Shown: piece after piece, positions 59,961-64,000 of the stretch
Position numbering within the stretch: position 1 is the first letter of the stretch
Layout: each line of letters opens with the position of its first letter
Source: Gnetum montanum
Taxonomy: Eukaryota; Streptophyta; Gnetopsida; Gnetales; Gnetaceae
DNA: 64,000 nt
NCBI GenBank assembly: GCA_015680685.1
Contig: MNCI01024321.1
Coordinates: 225,844 to 289,843 of the forward strand
Direction of reading: 5' to 3'
The notes under the pieces: generated by a model
Database searches by the model: none
Seen by the model: only the letters and a program-made list of their open reading frames with translations
Told to the model about the DNA's origin: nothing
Program-made: the position numbers and the translations under genes

Positions 59961-60694
59961 AGGTAATTTGGTTGAAAAGTAAAAGTAAAAGACATGGCTA
60001 TTTCATTGAAACTGGCTATAAAAGGTGAAGATAGGATAAAATTCCAACAAGTGGAATCTAAAAAAAAGAAGAAAAATGACTAAAAATGAGGTACTTACAA
60101 TGAATTGTAAGTGGAGGTAAGAGGGCTATACCCATTTTATCAAAAATGGAAAGCTGAAAATGTTAATACCAAGTCTCACCCACGTTGGCCTCCTAGCTAC
60201 CTCTGCATTGTGTATGACAAGGGGAAAAGAAGGAGGTGAGATGGAAAAATCTCACACCTTTCTATTCCAAAGTTGATGGTAGGGGGATGGAGGGGGGGCT
60301 AGAAACCAAAGTGGAAAGTTGGTGTTTTTCACTAGAATCTAGTTTTGGTAAGCTACTAATTTTCTCAACTAGGAAGGATGGAGATTTAGCTAACTTCCAG
60401 AAGTTTGATGGCTTTCAGAAGGGTTGCATCACCAACGTTGAAAATCTGAAGGAAGAATTAATAGCCAAAGTGAAGGGATGGTATCAACATTGGCCTTTGG
60501 TTGAAAAATTCATAGCAAGTGCTATGAAAAATTAAAACACCCAATCACTTACAACTTCAATGCTAGAGTTTCTATCATAGGAGGGGAAAGGAGCAGCATT
60601 GGTTTCCAAGGTTTTTGCTGCAAAAATTTAGGAAAAAGTTTCAAATGGCAATGTTATCAATGAGAGAGACAAATGTTTTATGAAGAAATCAGGT
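59961..60694. other. Leader region of element A
   Basis: This is non-coding sequence between gag and the 5' LTR on the minus strand. It contains the open frame at 60236-60535 on the opposite strand, listed below. Nothing else is recognised. Confidence 0.45.
60236..60535 (+). CDS. Unrecognised 99-residue open frame, antisense in element A leader
   Basis: The product begins MRWKNLTPFYSKVDGRG and includes NVENLKEELIAKVKGWYQHW, with protein-like composition. The same frame can be followed for over 100 further codons with a few stops, but it then runs into the LTR (from 60723), which argues against an independent gene. No family is recognised. Confidence 0.2.
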   Translation: MRWKNLTPFYSKVDGRGMEGGLETKVESWCFSLESSFGKLLIFSTRKDGDLANFQKFDGFQKGCITNVENLKEELIAKVKGWYQHWPLVEKFIASAMKN

Positions 60695-60722
60695 GGATAC
60701 CCTCCTTCTAGCATCAAAAAAT
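60695..60722 (-). other. Candidate primer binding site of element A
   Basis: On the minus strand the LTR end is followed by TTTTTTGATGCTAGAAGG then AGGGTA, nearly the same as after element C's 5' LTR (23085-23104). The tRNA is not assigned. Confidence 0.5.
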
Positions 60723-62186
60723 TGTTGTAATTCGAAAAATCCATCATTGAAAAATCAAGAGATCCAACGCCACATCCTCAACCTTGAATCCCTAGGGCCT
60801 CCAAAAGATGGGATTCAAGGTGCCCTAAATGGTCCAGTAGATCATCCAAGGACCTACAGAATGTAAAATGGTGGATTGAGAAAATAAAATGTGAAAATTA
60901 CAAATCTAGAGAACAAAAAGCAAATGCAGATTGCACACAAGATGAAACTTTTGAAAAATTTCATTTAAAATAATAAAGAATGAGTTCAAGAAATGTATGT
61001 GAGAGAGAAAAGTGGGGTTTACTAGGGTAGGAGTTTAGAGATCATTGAAGCTGCTGCGATCAACTCCACGATCTAGATGTTAAGCTACTCCTAATGCTTT
61101 TGAACCTTCTTTGTGGCAAACTATAGATCTACAACTTGGTCAATGATAGGGGTGAGAAGAGTGGGTAATTTAGCTACCAAATTGCTCCATGCTAGGGGTT
61201 TGGAATCCCAAAAATGTAGCATTAAAACCAAACATCCACAAGTGTTAGGGGAGTAACAAAGGGGGTAACAAGGGTACAAGGGTTCCATGCTAGGAAGCTC
61301 CAAGAAGCTACATTTTGCAAGTGTTGCAACAGCTCTTCAAAGCCAAAAGTGCTATTCCTCCAGAATGCCAAAGTGTGTAACCTAAAAAGGGTGTTAGGGT
61401 TTTGATTTTATAGGTTTTGGACCATGATTTTTGTTGCAAGTTGTTGACAAAATGGCTTCAAATTTATGCCATGTATAGGTGAGATGGATGCCCAAATTTT
61501 GGGGATTACTATGTATAGTAAGTCCTAAGCCCCCATGGCCATTCGATTTACTATAAATAGTAATGGGTGCATACCTTCAATGTTGGAGGTAGATCTACTA
61601 TGTTAGGCCTTCAATCTTCTTTGCTAAAATGCATGGTCAACATTGAAGTGCATGAAGTAATGAAATCTTTGTCATGTTTCTTCCATGTTGGAGGCATGCA
61701 ATTTCCACACTAGGGATGGAGCATCCACACTAGGGGGAAACTTCCACACTGAGGGGTAAAGTTTCCACACTAGGGAGGAAGGTTTCCATGCTAAGGGAGA
61801 AGGTTTTATCCCTCCATACTAAGGGTAGGTGTGATTTACCCCCTGTAGGTGTTTCCAATGTAGAAAGGTGTATGCCCCACATAAAACCCATCAAGTTGTC
61901 ATTTTTTTCATCCCAAAAGGAATTTTTGACACCACCGGCACCCACCCCACCCCACCAACCCACAAACACCACCCCCCCCGGCCAAAGCCCAAATATAGAC
62001 ACAAGGTGACCTTTTTTACTTGGGGAATGAGCCTTTAACCACTTATGAGGCATTTTCAGCCCCAAAAGTATGAAATATGTGAAATTGCCCACCATGGGTT
62101 ATAATCTTCACATTTACAATGATGTTTTGAGGTGAAGGCTACATGATGAGAAATAATTACAACATGCAAATTTTCATGGTGTTTCA
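60723..62186 (-). repeat. 5' LTR of element A
   Basis: On the minus strand it starts at 62186 with TGAAACACCATG and ends near 60723, ahead of the candidate primer site. The part at 61148-62186 matches 1-1019; the rest has its partner outside the window. Its TTTACTATAAATAGTAA palindrome is near 61549-61561. Several 'TTCCACACTAGGGG' units lie at 61694-61810. Confidence 0.78.
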
Positions 62187-64000
62187 AGTAGCATCTCTTT
62201 TGGTAGATATTCTTGATGGGCTTTAAACATTCTTCACCATATCAGTCATGGTAATAACCTATACATAACACTAAATAAATGCACACTTAGGTTGAAAAAT
62301 GTTATGATAAAAAAATATAAAAGTATTTCTAGGTAATACATCAATACCTTCTCTAGAAATGGTGCCAATGATAGGGGTTCCTCCAACCATGATCAATGGG
62401 ATGATATCATATAGAACGTGGTGTGATCTAGTCATAAGCTTTAAAGATGATTTTGAGTGGATTACCAAGAATAATTGTGTATAATATTGTGCTCAATAAA
62501 TATAAAAGACATTATAATACATTCAATCTAATAAGAACTCATGTTAGCATGGTAAGAAAATAAGAAAATATTTATAATTTTATATTTTATAATTTTTTGT
62601 ATTTTATAAATATAAGAATAAAATGATAAACAATGTACACCCATCATAATCCCTCATGGGAATAGACGTAATTTTCATAATCATGCACATGTGTCACAAT
62701 CCCTTATGGGACAAGTACAACATCATCCACGAAAACCAATAAATAATCCCTAGTCACAACCATGATGGCCTAATGCCATGGCATATAATTAGGACCTCTT
62801 TGGATAAGGACATATCATCATAGCTCAATGTAATAGAAATGAAATAAATATTTTTGATATTTTTATTTTTTAAGGTATCTAAGTCATAAAATAAAGGAAA
62901 ACCATAATCTTTATTCATTATGCAAACATTAGATGTTCTATCAATCAAACAATTCTAAGCTACGTAAGTAAGGTAGCACTATGATAAAGACTAGCCATAC
63001 TTTAGGCAAACTCAAAACACATACAAAATAGGAAAAAATTAGCTTACCTAAGGGATGATGAGCTTTTCAAACAAACTAGATGTCAAAAGCCCAAATGAAA
63101 TGCCTAAGTTATGATTGATGTAAAATTTATGTGTAAGAACTCGTCCCAAGTATTTATAGTTTTCACAATGTAATGACGGAGGTTCATCAATTGACAGGTA
63201 TCAATCAAGGTCTTTCAACATATCCTTGGCCAATTAGATCAAAATCTAGGTGCTAAGGCCCAAACTTGGCTAGGAAAGAGGTGCCTGCATTAATGTAGGG
63301 ATGTTAGGACATCCCCTTACTAGGAAGCTAAGGGTCAAATTAGGATAAAGCCTAGAATCCAAAGAAATAAATTTGAAGGACCTTAAGACATCCAAACAAG
63401 ACTAGAAACATCCTAAGAAGCTTAGGACATGTACACAAATCAAATTAGAATAAAACCTAAAATCCAAAGTGATAAGTGTGAAGGATCTTAAGGCATTCAG
63501 ACAAGGCTAAAAACATCCTAAGAAGCTTGGGACATGTACAAAAATCAAAAGTATAATACAAAAGGTAAGAGAGCAAGCCCTAAAAATACAAACCTTAGTT
63601 GAACATGCTAGGACTACAAATACAGGATGCGTGAAATAGTTCCTAAGTCCAAGGCTTACAATGAACTTAGAAAATACCATTAGCTAATTTATCATGTACA
63701 GACTATATTTTTACTTATAAATTAATGGTGAATGTAAGAGGAGTAGTAGGATTGATGGTGCCCTAGTAACTTCCTCATGATTGAGGGGTTATGGAGGGGT
63801 AAGGAGTCCTCTACTTTTTATGTTTTCAGAACCATACAAATATGGCAACTTCATGCATTAGTTAAGAGGACTACAATCTTCCTCTATATCCCACTCTAGA
63901 TAGGATCTTTTCTAGAAGGGTTGAATAGTTAAAATCTACATTATGGTTTTATCTTAAATATAATATGAAACATATTATGGGATATTACATGCATTCACAA
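62187..64000. other. Flanking sequence outside the nest, no gene recognised
   Basis: AT-rich sequence with AATATAAAA-type stretches (62560-62620). No long frame or known domain is seen on either strand. It contains one tandem duplication (63336-63545) and 'CACAATCCCTTATGGGA'/'CATAATCCCTCATGGGA' repeats near 62645 and 62695. Confidence 0.5.
63336..63545 (+). repeat. Two-unit tandem duplication, 105 bases per unit
   Basis: Units 63336-63440 and 63441-63545 both start CAAATTAG and end with GACATGTACA then A/C-rich bases. They are identical in length and about 85-90% alike by eye. No function is apparent. Confidence 0.88.

Larger units (their letters stand above)
1..62186 (-). mobile_element. 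Element A: Tat-like Ty3/gypsy LTR retrotransposon, host of the nest (interrupted at 16220-57824)
   Basis: This is a minus-strand element whose two halves flank element B. The near-identical layout of bases 1-1019 and about 61148-62186 (same orientation, starting with the same 'gagaagagtggg' stretch) marks a pair of LTRs. Read on the minus strand, both LTRs begin TGAAACACCA, as in element C. The order on the minus strand is 5' LTR (62186-60723), gag (59960-57826), the element B insertion, accessory gene in antisense (15459-11858), a tandem array, pol (4312-2085), polypurine tract and 3' LTR. Without B the element would be about 20.6 kb in view, and its 3' LTR continues beyond base 1. Protease and most of the reverse transcriptase are missing. 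The lineage call rests on the extra RNase H domain and on similarity to element C. Confidence 0.82.

Noticed and set aside
61730-62095. Minus-strand frame of 121 codons in the A LTR
   Set aside because: The LTR pair shows no conservation of this frame in the 1-1019 copy, and LTRs of this type do not encode proteins.
1-64000. tRNA, rRNA or other structural RNA genes
   Set aside because: I saw no cloverleaf with A and B boxes and no rRNA sequence; short tRNA-like matches are primer binding sites only.

Overview
The window looks like nuclear DNA from a seed plant with a large, repeat-dominated genome. It contains no intact host gene. Almost everything from position 1 to 62186 is one nest of old Ty3/gypsy LTR retrotransposons of the two 'OTA' lineages, Tat-like and Athila-like. 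The species cannot be named from sequence alone. All coding regions are broken by stops (mostly TAG) and frameshifts, and CpG is depleted, as expected of long-methylated, silenced DNA.

Layout. Element A (Tat-like, minus strand) is the host. Its 3' LTR is at 1-1019 (running off the window), its broken pol at about 2085-4312, a tandem array of about 190-base units at about 4925-9870 (split by a solo LTR at 5662-7298), and a plus-strand accessory gene at 11858-15459. Element A is interrupted at 16219 and resumes at 57825 with gag (minus strand) and a 5' LTR at 60723-62186. Element B (Athila-like, plus strand, 16220-57824) sits in A. Element C (Tat-like, plus strand, 21446-41199, almost 20 kb) sits inside B's reverse transcriptase. 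Element D (Athila-like, plus strand, 46836-56740) sits inside an accessory coiled-coil ORF near B's 3' end. C and D have paired LTRs and recognisable 5-base target duplications. Only 62187-64000 lies outside the nest.

Most interesting content. Both Tat-like elements, A and C, carry the same extra gene in antisense to gag-pol, placed between protease and reverse transcriptase. It is split by short GT-AG introns at matching places. Its first recognisable exon resembles the plant FCP1/NIF (HAD-type phosphatase) domain, but both copies lack the same catalytic acidic residues. Its C-terminal half is charged and helical. This looks like a captured host gene that the element family kept, with introns preserved because they are invisible in the element's own sense transcript. 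B carries a different accessory ORF (sense strand, coiled coil, downstream of integrase).

Other structure: recurring clusters of a 'TTAAGGCC / GGCCTTAA' motif at module boundaries of A and C, short palindromes repeated in the Tat LTRs, a CpG-dense patch in D's 5' LTR, and an N flanked by a perfect 43-base duplication that is probably an assembly artefact. Lineage and domain calls come from reading motifs by eye; no database search was run.
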